From Alphaproteobacteria bacterium UBA1301 (GTDB lineage: Bacteria; Pseudomonadota; Alphaproteobacteria; Micropepsales; Micropepsaceae), in NCBI GenBank assembly GCA_002307725.1, contig DBUB01000018.1, positions 62,001 through 126,000 on the forward strand: a stretch of 64,000 nucleotides of DNA, written 5' to 3'. Position 1 is the first letter of the stretch; each line of letters begins with the position of its first letter. Positions 39,138 to 46,689 of this stretch are shown here, piece by piece. Below the pieces are notes generated by a model. The model ran no database searches. It was not told the DNA's origin and saw only the letters and a program-made list of their open reading frames with translations. Position numbers and translations under genes: made by a program.

Positions 39138-39369
39138 GCCAAGGATCGGCTTATCTTGATCCGGACGCCAAGAATCGAAATGCGCCCTCTATGCGCTCAA
39201 CGGCGGATAGTGACCTGAGCCCCGAAGCTCATCCATTGTCTCGAGCCGCGCTCCACACTGCCGTCGCCTGAGGACTCACTCCGCAGCGGAATTATTGGCC
39301 CCGCGGCACGTTCGTGCCACGGCGATTGCGCTCCGGTTGCTTCCCCAGTGCTTCCCCAGGTCAGACAGC

Positions 39370-39393
39370 AAAAAGGGCGCTGACGGCGCCCTT
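39370..39393 (-). terminator. Terminator following the tRNA-Gly remnant
   Basis: Stem AAGGGCGC / GCGCCCTT (39373-39380 with 39386-39393), loop of five bases, followed on the minus strand by a run of T (A-run 39370-39374). It lies 30 bp past the tRNA 3' end, as expected for the original chromosomal tRNA terminator. Confidence 0.8.
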
Positions 39394-39422
39394 GTGCAAG
39401 TATTTGATTTCTTTGTTCCATT

Positions 39423-39470
39423 TGGAGCGGGCGAGGCGAATCGAACGCCCGACCCTAACCTTGGCAAAGG
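39423..39470 (-). other. 3' fragment of tRNA-Gly(GCC), probable island attachment site
   Basis: Read on the minus strand this is the 3' half of a glycine tRNA: anticodon loop TTGCCAA (anticodon GCC at 39463-39465), a T-arm with loop TTCGATT on a five-pair stem, acceptor strand CGCCCGC, discriminator T and encoded CCA (39423-39425). The matching 5' half (GCGGGCG acceptor strand, D-arm) is absent upstream, and the 5' side of the anticodon stem no longer pairs, so identity breaks at the anticodon loop. This is the normal footprint of an element that integrated into a tRNA gene: a displaced 3' end, here with its terminator, next to an integrase. Confidence 0.82.
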
Positions 39471-39621
39471 TATCGTGTGACTATCCGGCAACATGCCAGA
39501 GCATCTTATTGTACTATAACTCATTGAGTTTGCTTGTATTTATTATCGGTTATTCGTACATTGTGTCCTACGCTATCCGCGAATTTCCGTTCACGGTGGT
39601 AGACCGGTGGTAGACTGAACA

Positions 39622-39678
39622 ACCCTAACTGATGACCCTAACCGACCGTTTCTGATGGTCCACTTTGCGACCCTAACC
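39622..39678. repeat. ACCCTAAC direct repeats before integrase
   Basis: ACCCTAAC occurs at 39622, 39635 and 39670, and once more at 39452 inside the tRNA fragment. Three of the four extend to GACCCTAAC. Close direct repeats beside a P4-type integrase gene often are its arm-type binding sites. The last copy abuts the integrase start codon and replaces a recognisable RBS. Confidence 0.5.
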
Positions 39679-39679
39679 C

Positions 39680-41101
39680 ATGACCAAACACGACAGCGTT
39701 CTTCTGACAAAAACCTGTGTCACCAACGCCAAACCGGGCGCCGAGCGACTTTACATATGGGACCGCGATCTTCCGGGCTTTGGCCTTCGGGTCGAGCCCA
39801 CCGGCGTCAAGAGCTTCGTCGTTAAGTATCGCGCCGATGGTGGCGGCCGCTCGGCGCCGCAGCGGATGATGACCATCGGGCGCTTTGGACCTCTGACCGC
39901 CGAACTCGCCCGGCGCCAAGCCAAGACCATACTCGGAGGTGCCGTGGCTGGCACAGACCGGGCGGCCGAACTCCAGGCCAAGCGCCGTGAACTCAAAATG
40001 GCGGCCTTGATTGACCTTTACGAGAAGGAGGGCTGCTTCATTCAGCGCGGCACACGCCAGGGCGATCCGATGAAGCCACGGACCAAGAAGAACACGCTGG
40101 CGCGGCTACGCAATCACGTCGTGCCGCTTCTCGGTAACAAGCGCGTTACGGAAATCAACGCCGGCGACATCGAACGCTTTTTTCAAGATGTCGCCACCGG
40201 CAAGACAAAAATGGACGAAAAGCGTGGTCCGCGCACGCGCATTATTGTACGCGGTGGCGCTGGCGGAGCACGCAAGGTACTTCAGGACCTCTCCGCAGTG
40301 TTCAGCTTCGCCAAACGCAGAAGGCTGGTCGATGACAATCCTTGCCAGACTGCAGCCGTCCGCCGTACCGCCAATCAGAGAACCCGCGCTTTGTCCCTTG
40401 ATGAACTAAAACGCCTCGGTGGAGCGTTGGATGAGCTTGAACAGGAAGGCGCCAACAAAAAAGCCCTCAATATAGCCCGCCTCTGGGCCTTGACCGGTTG
40501 CCGTCATATGGAGGTCGCCACACTCAAATGGTCCGAGGTCAATCTCGAAGAGGGCCTTCTAGAACTCGATGACAGCAAAACTGGACGCTCTGTCCGTCCC
40601 CTCGGCATCGCCGCGCAGACGCTGCTCGCAGAATTGGCAAAAGCCAAAGATCCGCGCTCGTCATACGTATTTCCAGCAGAACGGGGCAATGGGTATTTTC
40701 AGGGAACAAAGAGATACTGGGTGCGGGCCATCAAAAAGGCCGAACTGCACGGTGTGACTCCACACACGCTTCGTCACACGATGGGCTCAACAGCGACTTC
40801 AACCGGCGAACCGCTTGCATTGACCGGCGCAATCTTGGGACATGCCAATCCTCGCTCGACGGCCATCTATGCTCACGTCCAACGTGATCCGTCCAAACGC
40901 GCTGCAAACCGCGTAAGTAAGAAAATCGCAGCTGCTCTGATTGGTGATAATTCGACCAATGAGAATAAACACAGCAAGAAAAAGATGGTTCCATCGGACC
41001 AAAACACTGACGAATTGGTGCGAGCCTTGCAGCAATGCCTCGCAGCTGGTGGGCCTGCAGCGGAGAAGATTCATCGAGCATTATCCGATCACAAATTCTA
41101 G
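39680..41101 (+). CDS. Tyrosine recombinase (P4-type island integrase)
   Basis: A 473-residue site-specific recombinase. The N-terminus is the arm-binding DUF4102-type domain (LYIWDRDLPGFGLRVEPTGVKSFVVKYR), then a core-binding domain and the catalytic domain. Catalytic residues are visible: Arg in LTGCRHMEV, HTLRHTMGS (His, Arg), LGHANPRSTAIYAHV (His and nucleophile Tyr). The Lys/Ser-rich C-terminal ~50 residues after the domain are unusual. It lies 210 bp from the tRNA-Gly remnant and points into the island. It is apparently intact. Confidence 0.92.
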   Translation: MTKHDSVLLTKTCVTNAKPGAERLYIWDRDLPGFGLRVEPTGVKSFVVKYRADGGGRSAPQRMMTIGRFGPLTAELARRQAKTILGGAVAGTDRAAELQAKRRELKMAALIDLYEKEGCFIQRGTRQGDPMKPRTKKNTLARLRNHVVPLLGNKRVTEINAGDIERFFQDVATGKTKMDEKRGPRTRIIVRGGAGGARKVLQDLSAVFSFAKRRRLVDDNPCQTAAVRRTANQRTRALSLDELKRLGGALDELEQEGANKKALNIARLWALTGCRHMEVATLKWSEVNLEEGLLELDDSKTGRSVRPLGIAAQTLLAELAKAKDPRSSYVFPAERGNGYFQGTKRYWVRAIKKAELHGVTPHTLRHTMGSTATSTGEPLALTGAILGHANPRSTAIYAHVQRDPSKRAANRVSKKIAAALIGDNSTNENKHSKKKMVPSDQNTDELVRALQQCLAAGGPAAEKIHRALSDHKF

Positions 41102-41834
41102 ATCACGCTGCAAACAGTTTGCTGCCCATTGATGGAGTGGGCGGTGTCATCGTACTGGACACAGTTGGATAAGGGGCTGAGTTGATTCAGAAAAGCGATT
41201 CTTCATCGCCAAACGAAGGATCGCGTACTGCAGAATTTCTTCTCAGCCGCTTTATCCGAGACGGTAACAAGCCATATCCGGCTGTTGGCGGCAAGGCAGC
41301 AGGCCCAGGGCTGCTAGATGGGCCTCATAGATTTATCCAGATCGCACCGCCCAGTTCAGCTTTCTCAGGCCGTGCAGGCGGAAACGGACGACCGGATTGG
41401 ACACGACAATGCTCCGATTGTTCTAACCGACGCGGGCGGTCAGGAGATCAGTCGCTTCAAATCATTCTTGTCGAGTTGCGATACTACACCAAAGCGCGCG
41501 CGCAGACGTTTGGCCGACGCCCCTATCCCGCGGTCGTGAAGATACCAAACAGCCGCCTCAAGCACAGTGGCTGCGCCTGTCATCGCGCGAATATTTAGCG
41601 ATCTCAAGCTGGGTTATGGGGACGCTTGCCACCCCGATCCGGCCAAGCCCACGGCGCAAACGGGCACAGAAGACCACCTGAAAAGCCTCAGTCCGTACTG
41701 TGCACTTTTTCCAACCCATTTGTTATATATCGATACGACGTGGCGACCGTCCGGCTCTGCATCAGGGCTCGAAATCAAGAGCGGGAACAGGGTTGACAAA
41801 AGCGCCCAGTTGGGGCCGGCGGTTCTGAATTACT
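41102..41834. other. 733-bp stretch with no gene I can support
   Basis: Several short frames exist on both strands but none has recognisable motifs, an RBS or operon position. A segment near 41590-41650 could be a decayed mobile-gene end. It separates the integrase from the nitrogenase-associated genes and is probably remnant island DNA. Confidence 0.5.
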
Positions 41835-42311
41835 TCACCCGCCTGCGCCGTTGTGAAATCGGCCGTCACCATCATTTGGTTGGTCCGCATGCTCCGCTTT
41901 ACGGCTAGGCAGATAGACGATGTTTGACGCGATCGGCGGCGGGTTGCTGGCGGCATAGATCTTCTTCAGCCACGGCGCAGCATGCCCTCGCAAGACGACT
42001 TGCAGGCGGCGCAATACATCCTGGATCAAGCACGTTTGGCCGCTGATCACCACCGGATTGACGTTGGCGCCGACCAGACGTGCGGTGCTCGGCTCCTCGA
42101 AATAGCGCATGCAGAGAATGGCGCACTCGCTTACCGCCGCCACCCGGCCGTCGATGGCCGCCATGTCGCCGTCCGCCCAGCCGTCATCGACCGGGACCGC
42201 CTGCAGGCATTCGGAGCGCTGGGCATCGACGTCGTAGATCAAGAAGAAATTGGCGTCGTGAAACCCGGCGTTGACCGAGCGCAAATCGTGGGTCGCAAAT
42301 CCAACCTTCAT
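41835..42311 (-). CDS. NifX-family protein (last gene of six-gene operon)
   Basis: A 158-residue protein of the NifX/NifB-C-terminal (dinitrogenase Fe-Mo cofactor biosynthesis) superfamily. It begins MKVGFATHDLRSVNAGFHDANFFLIYDVD, the family opening with the conserved 'FHxAxxFxIYDVD' pattern, and later shows ILCMRYFEEPSTARLVGANVNPVVI. Such proteins hold nitrogenase cofactor precursors. ATG 42311 is preferred over the in-frame GTG at 42317 because GGAG lies five bases before it and it overlaps the previous stop codon in ATGA. This is a different copy from the three in the vnf genes proper. The C-terminal tail is charged and His-rich. Confidence 0.8.
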   Translation of the reverse strand: MKVGFATHDLRSVNAGFHDANFFLIYDVDAQRSECLQAVPVDDGWADGDMAAIDGRVAAVSECAILCMRYFEEPSTARLVGANVNPVVISGQTCLIQDVLRRLQVVLRGHAAPWLKKIYAASNPPPIASNIVYLPSRKAEHADQPNDGDGRFHNGAGG

Positions 42312-42859
42312 AGCCACTCCACAAAATCTTCGAGTTTGTCTTGCGGCGGCGGTTCTTTGGGGCCCGACTGCGGCGTTCCGAGGTAGAGGAACCCGACAAT
42401 CCGGTCGTTTGCCGCAAGCCCGAGGCTTTCCTGCAAGGTTCGATCATACATCAGCCATCCCGAGCGCCAGATGCCGCCATAGCCCTGCGCCACCGCTGCC
42501 ATCTGCATTGCCATCACGGCGCATCCGGCCGAAAGCTGCTGCTCGTAGAGATTGACGATGTCGGAGTGACGGGCTTTGGCCACCACGACGATCACCATCG
42601 GTGCCCGATGCGGCATCGACTTGGCACGATTGATCACCGAATCCGGCTTGCCAGACATCCGCGCAGCATTGGCGAACAGGGCGCCGAGCCGGTCGAGCCC
42701 CTCCCCAGCGGCGATGATGAATCGATAGGGTCGCAGATATTGGAAATCTGGAACCCGCAAGCCGGCACGCAAGATGTTCTCCAGTACGGTACCGACCGGT
42801 CCAGGGGCCCCGAGGTCTACCGATGAGCGGCGCTCTTTGAGAAGGGTTAGCGCATCCAT
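42308..42859 (-). CDS. Nitroreductase-family flavoprotein
   Basis: A 183-residue nitroreductase-fold protein (ALTLLKERRSSVDLGAPGP, APMVIVVVAK, AGCAVMAMQMAAVAQGYGGIWRSGW, GFLYLGTP), expected to bind FMN and use NAD(P)H. Start ATG 42859 overlaps the preceding stop by one base, and its own stop overlaps the next start as ATGA. Members include oxidoreductases and also enzymes that remodel cofactors (BluB type), so a role in reducing a metal or a cofactor precursor is possible. There is no evidence that nitro compounds are its substrate. Confidence 0.82.
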   Translation of the reverse strand: MDALTLLKERRSSVDLGAPGPVGTVLENILRAGLRVPDFQYLRPYRFIIAAGEGLDRLGALFANAARMSGKPDSVINRAKSMPHRAPMVIVVVAKARHSDIVNLYEQQLSAGCAVMAMQMAAVAQGYGGIWRSGWLMYDRTLQESLGLAANDRIVGFLYLGTPQSGPKEPPPQDKLEDFVEWL

Positions 42860-43683
42860 CACACGCAGCCCCAATCGAGCGGCGACTCGATGCGTTCGCC
42901 GCCGCGCAAGCGATGACGCAAGGCGCCTAGCGCGTAATCATAGCGTTGCAGGACCGCAAGGTTGCGGATTTCGGCGAACGAGGTCTCGATCACGTCGGTC
43001 ACGGCGCCGTTCTTAATCACCAACCGTTTCTTACCTGCCAGCGCCAGGATGGGATCATGGGTCGAGATCAGCACGATCTTCTCGTTGGCGATCAACAGAT
43101 CGAGCGAGCGCTTGCGGTCAATGCCAGCGTTTTCGATTTCGTCGATGAGAACGATCGGTGACGCCGACAGAACGGCGGTATCGGCGATCATCAACGCCCG
43201 CGACTGGCCGCCCGAGAGCTGCGCCAACGCCATACCGGCCTTGACCGGCTCGCCACAAAGCTGGTTGGCGCAGGTGATGGTCTGCCGCACAATCTGCGCC
43301 TGGTTTTCCAGGTGGCGGCAATCGGCATGCAATTCCAGAAACGCCGCAACCGTCAGATCGACCACGAAACTCATGGTCTGGGAAATCTGGGCGATCATCT
43401 TGCGGCCGGTGGCATATCGCCAGGTGAGCGGCGGTACGGCGCCGTTGATCAGAATGCGGCGGCCGGAAGGCGTGTCGCCTTGGGCCAAGCATTCGATGTC
43501 GGCCAGAAGACAGCTTTTGCCGGAACCAGTTGGCCCAACCAGACACAACACATCGCCGGGTTCGACTTTGAGATCGAGTTTTTCCGGGTTCCCCGTCTTG
43601 TCGCGGCCACCAAGAATCGTCAGCGAGCGGACGACCGTCTCGGTATCCGGTTTCGGCTGCGGCGTCGTTACAGCAATGTTCAT
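42859..43683 (-). CDS. Stand-alone ABC-type ATPase
   Basis: A 274-residue ABC ATPase with complete motifs: Walker A GPTGSGKS, signature LSGGQSRALM, Walker B IVLIDEIENAG, switch His in ISTHDP. There is no permease gene in the operon and no membrane segment in the protein. The acidic EIENAG after Walker B differs from the usual DEPTxxLD of importers. It is coupled by ATGA to the GTPase gene upstream and to the nitroreductase downstream. It may be a soluble ATPase of a metal-cofactor assembly complex, or serve a permease encoded elsewhere. Longer frames upstream run through the GTPase gene and are rejected. Confidence 0.8.
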   Translation of the reverse strand: MNIAVTTPQPKPDTETVVRSLTILGGRDKTGNPEKLDLKVEPGDVLCLVGPTGSGKSCLLADIECLAQGDTPSGRRILINGAVPPLTWRYATGRKMIAQISQTMSFVVDLTVAAFLELHADCRHLENQAQIVRQTITCANQLCGEPVKAGMALAQLSGGQSRALMIADTAVLSASPIVLIDEIENAGIDRKRSLDLLIANEKIVLISTHDPILALAGKKRLVIKNGAVTDVIETSFAEIRNLAVLQRYDYALGALRHRLRGGERIESPLDWGCV

Positions 43684-44375
43684 GCCGGCACCTTGAAATC
43701 CATCTTGCGGACGTTGCCGCGCTGATGCTCGCGCCCGATCGCCGTCTCGCCGATGCAATAAGGACAGACCGCCGACGGCATCGGAAAGCGCAAGCGGCGG
43801 CCTTCCAGACTTTCAACCTCTGGCGCCTCGCCGAAGTAGTGGCTGAGTTCGAAGGCGCCCTGCCCCGTGATGCCGTTGAAGAACAAGATGGCCGCCCGCG
43901 GATTGGCGAGAGCGACATTGTAGGCAAACACTTCACGTTCGGCTTGCGAGACGATGTCGCCCTTGGTCACCACCACCACATCGGCGAGTTTCAGCATCGG
44001 CCCGATCTTCCGCGGCGTATGGATACCGGAAAGATTGTCCACCACACAGACCGCCAGCACGCCCGCGATGTGCGGTGCGCAACGATTGCAAAGGCCGGCA
44101 CTTTCCACCACCAGCGTATCGAGCCCGGCGGCGGCGCCCCATTGCAGACAATCGTCGATGTTGGAAATGAAGAAATGGTCGGGACAGACGGACCCGGAAA
44201 GACCAACCACAACCGGCAGCCCGGCCCCTTCGTAGCGCGCGGCATCGCTGCTGGACAGCGCATCGAACTTGACGATACCGATGCGGGTTCCACTCGCCGC
44301 CAACGTTGCTGCCGTTTTGAGAATAACGGAGGTCTTACCTACCGACGGGGGACCGGCGACCGTGACTACGCGCAT
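43680..44375 (-). CDS. G3E-type (HypB/CobW-like) GTPase
   Basis: A 231-residue P-loop GTPase. Motifs: Walker A GPPSVGKTS (residues ~8-16), LVVESAGLC as the G3 region, and VVVTKGD as the NKxD-like guanine motif. Two cysteine pairs, LCNRC and VCPYC, could bind metal, as in HypB, UreG and CobW relatives that insert Ni or Co into enzymes. I chose ATG 44375; longer frames have no family-like sequence upstream. It overlaps the PBP-like gene by 10 bp. The likely role is a metallochaperone or cofactor-insertase step, inferred from family and its V-nitrogenase setting. Confidence 0.82.
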   Translation of the reverse strand: MRVVTVAGPPSVGKTSVILKTAATLAASGTRIGIVKFDALSSSDAARYEGAGLPVVVGLSGSVCPDHFFISNIDDCLQWGAAAGLDTLVVESAGLCNRCAPHIAGVLAVCVVDNLSGIHTPRKIGPMLKLADVVVVTKGDIVSQAEREVFAYNVALANPRAAILFFNGITGQGAFELSHYFGEAPEVESLEGRRLRFPMPSAVCPYCIGETAIGREHQRGNVRKMDFKVPA

Positions 44376-45436
44376 GGCCGGCCGCCCCTCGCAAACGGTT
44401 CGCTGGCGCGCACCAGGGCGCGGATGCGCTTGACGTCGCCCGGCAATGACGGATGACGGACATAATCCCAGCCGAGCCAAGCGAGCTTCGCATCCGGCGG
44501 CAAGGTGGCGCGGCGCGCTGCCGGATAATGGTTGTGGTCGAGATAACGGGCCAGCGTGTCGCCGAAGAAGTAATCGATCAGCGGGCTGAGGCGCTGGCGC
44601 TCGGCCGCTTTGACCGTAAGCCACAAGGGATAGGCCAGCGCACCATCATCGGGCCAAACAACTTCCGTCACGACGCGGCGCGGGCACAGATCCGCGAGCG
44701 ACCACGGCAGAACATAAATCCCGCCAAGCGAACGGTTGGAACCGGCGCGCCGCGGCATCTCGGCCGAATGCATAAAACCACCGATGTTGGCGAGCAGTTT
44801 TTCCAGACCGCTGCGGCCGAACAGACGTTCCATCGAAAGCAGGAAATGGACGTTATAGGTTTGCACGTGCGGTGCACCGGGCGGGCGCCAGCCGCCGAAA
44901 ACGATCTGGCCGCGGTATTCCGGCTCAAGCAAATCGGACCAGCGGCGCGGCACCGGCAGACCGGTCAATTTCTGACGGTCAATCAGAAACACAAACGGCG
45001 CCACGGCAAAAACGCCGATCCAACCTTGCGGATCGGCGAGACCGGCAGCAGCAAAGGCCGGAGGCAGCACATCGGGCTGGCACGACGCGAAGGCGCCGGT
45101 TGCGACGTGCCGCTCATAGAAACTTTGATTGAAGGCGCCGCCGTCTTCGGCCGAGACCAGCATATTGGGAAAGGCTTCGAACTGGCGGATGAAGCGCAGG
45201 CGCTTCAGCGGACCGATGCCGCCTTGCCCCATCGGAAAACAGCACTTCAGCCCCTCGCCGCGTTGGGCGGCCTGGCATGAGACGACATCGGCGACGCCAT
45301 CGCGGACCCGCTGGCGCACCGGCACCGGCACATGGCCGAGGAAATCCCAGCCGCGCGGGCTCTCGGCACCGGGCGACAGCGGCAGTTCCTCGGCGAGCGC
45401 CAAATCGTCGGCCCAGCGGATCAGCGGCGAGGTCAT
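44366..45436 (-). CDS. Periplasmic-binding-protein-like protein lacking a signal peptide
   Basis: A 356-residue protein that looks like a class-II solute-binding protein of the ferric-iron/polyamine type (FVFLIDRQKLTGLPVPRRWSDLLEPEYRGQIVFGG, then YPLWLTVKAAERQRLSPLIDYFFG). From ATG 45436 the N-terminus is MTSPLIRWADDLALAEEL, with no hydrophobic core, so it should stay in the cytosol. The start overlaps the preceding stop as ATGA, and no alternative start offers a signal sequence. It has several cysteines (VSCQAAQ, KCCFPMG, SCQPD). It may be an intracellular metal- or oxyanion-binding partner of the GTPase and ATPase. Confidence 0.7.
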   Translation of the reverse strand: MTSPLIRWADDLALAEELPLSPGAESPRGWDFLGHVPVPVRQRVRDGVADVVSCQAAQRGEGLKCCFPMGQGGIGPLKRLRFIRQFEAFPNMLVSAEDGGAFNQSFYERHVATGAFASCQPDVLPPAFAAAGLADPQGWIGVFAVAPFVFLIDRQKLTGLPVPRRWSDLLEPEYRGQIVFGGWRPPGAPHVQTYNVHFLLSMERLFGRSGLEKLLANIGGFMHSAEMPRRAGSNRSLGGIYVLPWSLADLCPRRVVTEVVWPDDGALAYPLWLTVKAAERQRLSPLIDYFFGDTLARYLDHNHYPAARRATLPPDAKLAWLGWDYVRHPSLPGDVKRIRALVRASEPFARGGRPCA

Positions 45437-46446
45437 GAACCCCTCCCCTGGCGTTTCAGGCTGTATTCGATAACGTGACCGAGCACGTCTTCCTGCGAAA
45501 GGCCGAAGCGCGAGGCGGCCAGACAAATCGCGCCACTGCGCCCGATATGGCAGCAGATGTTGAATTCGAGGAAAGTTCGCTTGCCGGTGTCGGGATCGAA
45601 GCGATAGTCCATACGGAAATAGTCCATCGGCCCGGCCGCCTGCCACAACGCGCGAACGTCGGCCGCCAGCAGGCTTTCCGTCTTGCCGACATCGATCAGG
45701 CCGTAGCCGAGCGGATCGTCGCGCTTCAAATCCTCGGTGATGATGCCGCCCGTTTTGTCGGAATTGGGCCGCACCACGCCCAGCATCACCGGACCGCCCA
45801 GCGCCGGCACGGTAATGTCGATGCCGGGTGCGTAACGCTCGATCAGCACTTGCATGCCGCGATCAAGCAGCCGCTCGGCCACGCGGCGGGCGCCAGGCCA
45901 ATCATCCTGGATGGAATCCGCCGAAATACCTTCCGACGCCGCGCCGAAGCGGTTCTTGATGAAATAGGGACCGGTAAATGCCGGCGCGGCCGCCAGCGCC
46001 TCGCGCGTGCCATAGACCGCACCATCCGAAACCGGAATACCCACCGCGCGGGCCGCCAGCTTGGCATACCATTTGTCTTCGGCCAGCGCCCGCGTGTTGG
46101 CCGGGGCGCCGATGATCGGCAGATGGAGGTAGGACGCCAGCGACGGTACGAGCACTTCGGGATTGGCAAAAGGCATCCGGTTCATCAGCGAGAAGACGAT
46201 GTCGATATCACGGTCGCCGGAGAGCAGTGCCAGCGGGTGGCTGGCAGTTGAAACCCGGTAGCCGAGATTGGTCAGTGACGTGTAGACGCGGTGATAATAT
46301 TGCGGATAGCCGCCATCGCCTGGATACGCCTTGCAGAGATAGGCCGGCGCGTCGGGCGCGTGACGTGCCAGGAACAAGATATGTGCCTTGGCGCCTTGCG
46401 GCGGACGAAGCAACCAATCAGACGCGGATAAATGTTGTGTGACCAT
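45433..46446 (-). CDS. ATP-grasp ligase (D-Ala-D-Ala-ligase-like)
   Basis: First gene of the six-gene operon, 337 residues from ATG 46446. ATP-grasp features: FIKNRFGAASEGIS (ATP-binding loop), MQVLIERYAPGIDITVPALGG, and the Mg-binding end MDYRFDPDTGKRTFLEFNICCHIG with E-x-N. The family joins a carboxylate to an amine or thiol through an acyl phosphate. A longer frame starts at 46569, but the sigma-54 promoter at 46463-46479 lies inside that extension, so 46446 or a later start is used in vnf conditions. The product could be a peptide-like ligand or metallophore; nothing in the sequence names the substrate. Confidence 0.78.
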   Translation of the reverse strand: MVTQHLSASDWLLRPPQGAKAHILFLARHAPDAPAYLCKAYPGDGGYPQYYHRVYTSLTNLGYRVSTASHPLALLSGDRDIDIVFSLMNRMPFANPEVLVPSLASYLHLPIIGAPANTRALAEDKWYAKLAARAVGIPVSDGAVYGTREALAAAPAFTGPYFIKNRFGAASEGISADSIQDDWPGARRVAERLLDRGMQVLIERYAPGIDITVPALGGPVMLGVVRPNSDKTGGIITEDLKRDDPLGYGLIDVGKTESLLAADVRALWQAAGPMDYFRMDYRFDPDTGKRTFLEFNICCHIGRSGAICLAASRFGLSQEDVLGHVIEYSLKRQGRGS

Positions 46447-46462
46447 CTCAGCCTTATTGCCT

Positions 46463-46479
46463 AGCAAATGGCGCGCCAA
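46463..46479 (-). promoter_or_regulatory. Sigma-54 promoter of the ATP-grasp operon
   Basis: Minus strand TTGGCGCGCCATTTGCT: GG and GC separated by exactly 10 bases, and TGGCGCG-N4-TTGC differs from the TGGCACG-N4-TTGC consensus at one base. The predicted transcript start is near 46452, six bases before ATG 46446. A weaker sigma-54-like site on the same strand sits at 46510-46525. Confidence 0.75.
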
Positions 46480-46596
46480 CTTTACGCGGCTTTCGCGGCT
46501 TCGCCACGTCGCAGATTTCGTACCGATTGGTAAGTTCGCGCCATCCGGTTTGTTCGCAAGCGTGCACACTGCGCACCGCTACAGCCGATTTCGCTT

Positions 46597-46612
46597 TGGC
46601 CCGCCTTTTGCT
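46597..46612 (+). promoter_or_regulatory. Sigma-54 promoter of the DUF2478/DUF364-like gene
   Basis: Plus strand TGGCCCGCCTTTTGCT with GG at 46598-46599 and GC at 46610-46611 (10-base spacing). Predicted transcript start near 46623. It stands back to back with the promoter at 46463-46479 in a 243-bp divergent region, so an activator bound between them could fire both. Confidence 0.75.
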
Positions 46613-46689
46613 GCAGGACTTGCATGCAGACGGCTACTTCCGCGCTCGCTTATTTCGAGGCTCCGGCCTTTGCTGACGGATTGAGCGAG

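Noticed and set aside
41182..41908. Short frames between the integrase and the NifX-like gene
   Set aside because: No motif, no RBS and no family resemblance; treated as non-coding or decayed DNA.
46510..46525. Second sigma-54-like site (GG-N10-GC) for the ATP-grasp operon
   Set aside because: Three mismatches in the core; the site at 46463-46479 is much better.
46447..46569. Longer N-terminus of the ATP-grasp protein starting at 46569
   Set aside because: The sigma-54 promoter lies within it and the added residues do not look like the ATP-grasp N-terminus.
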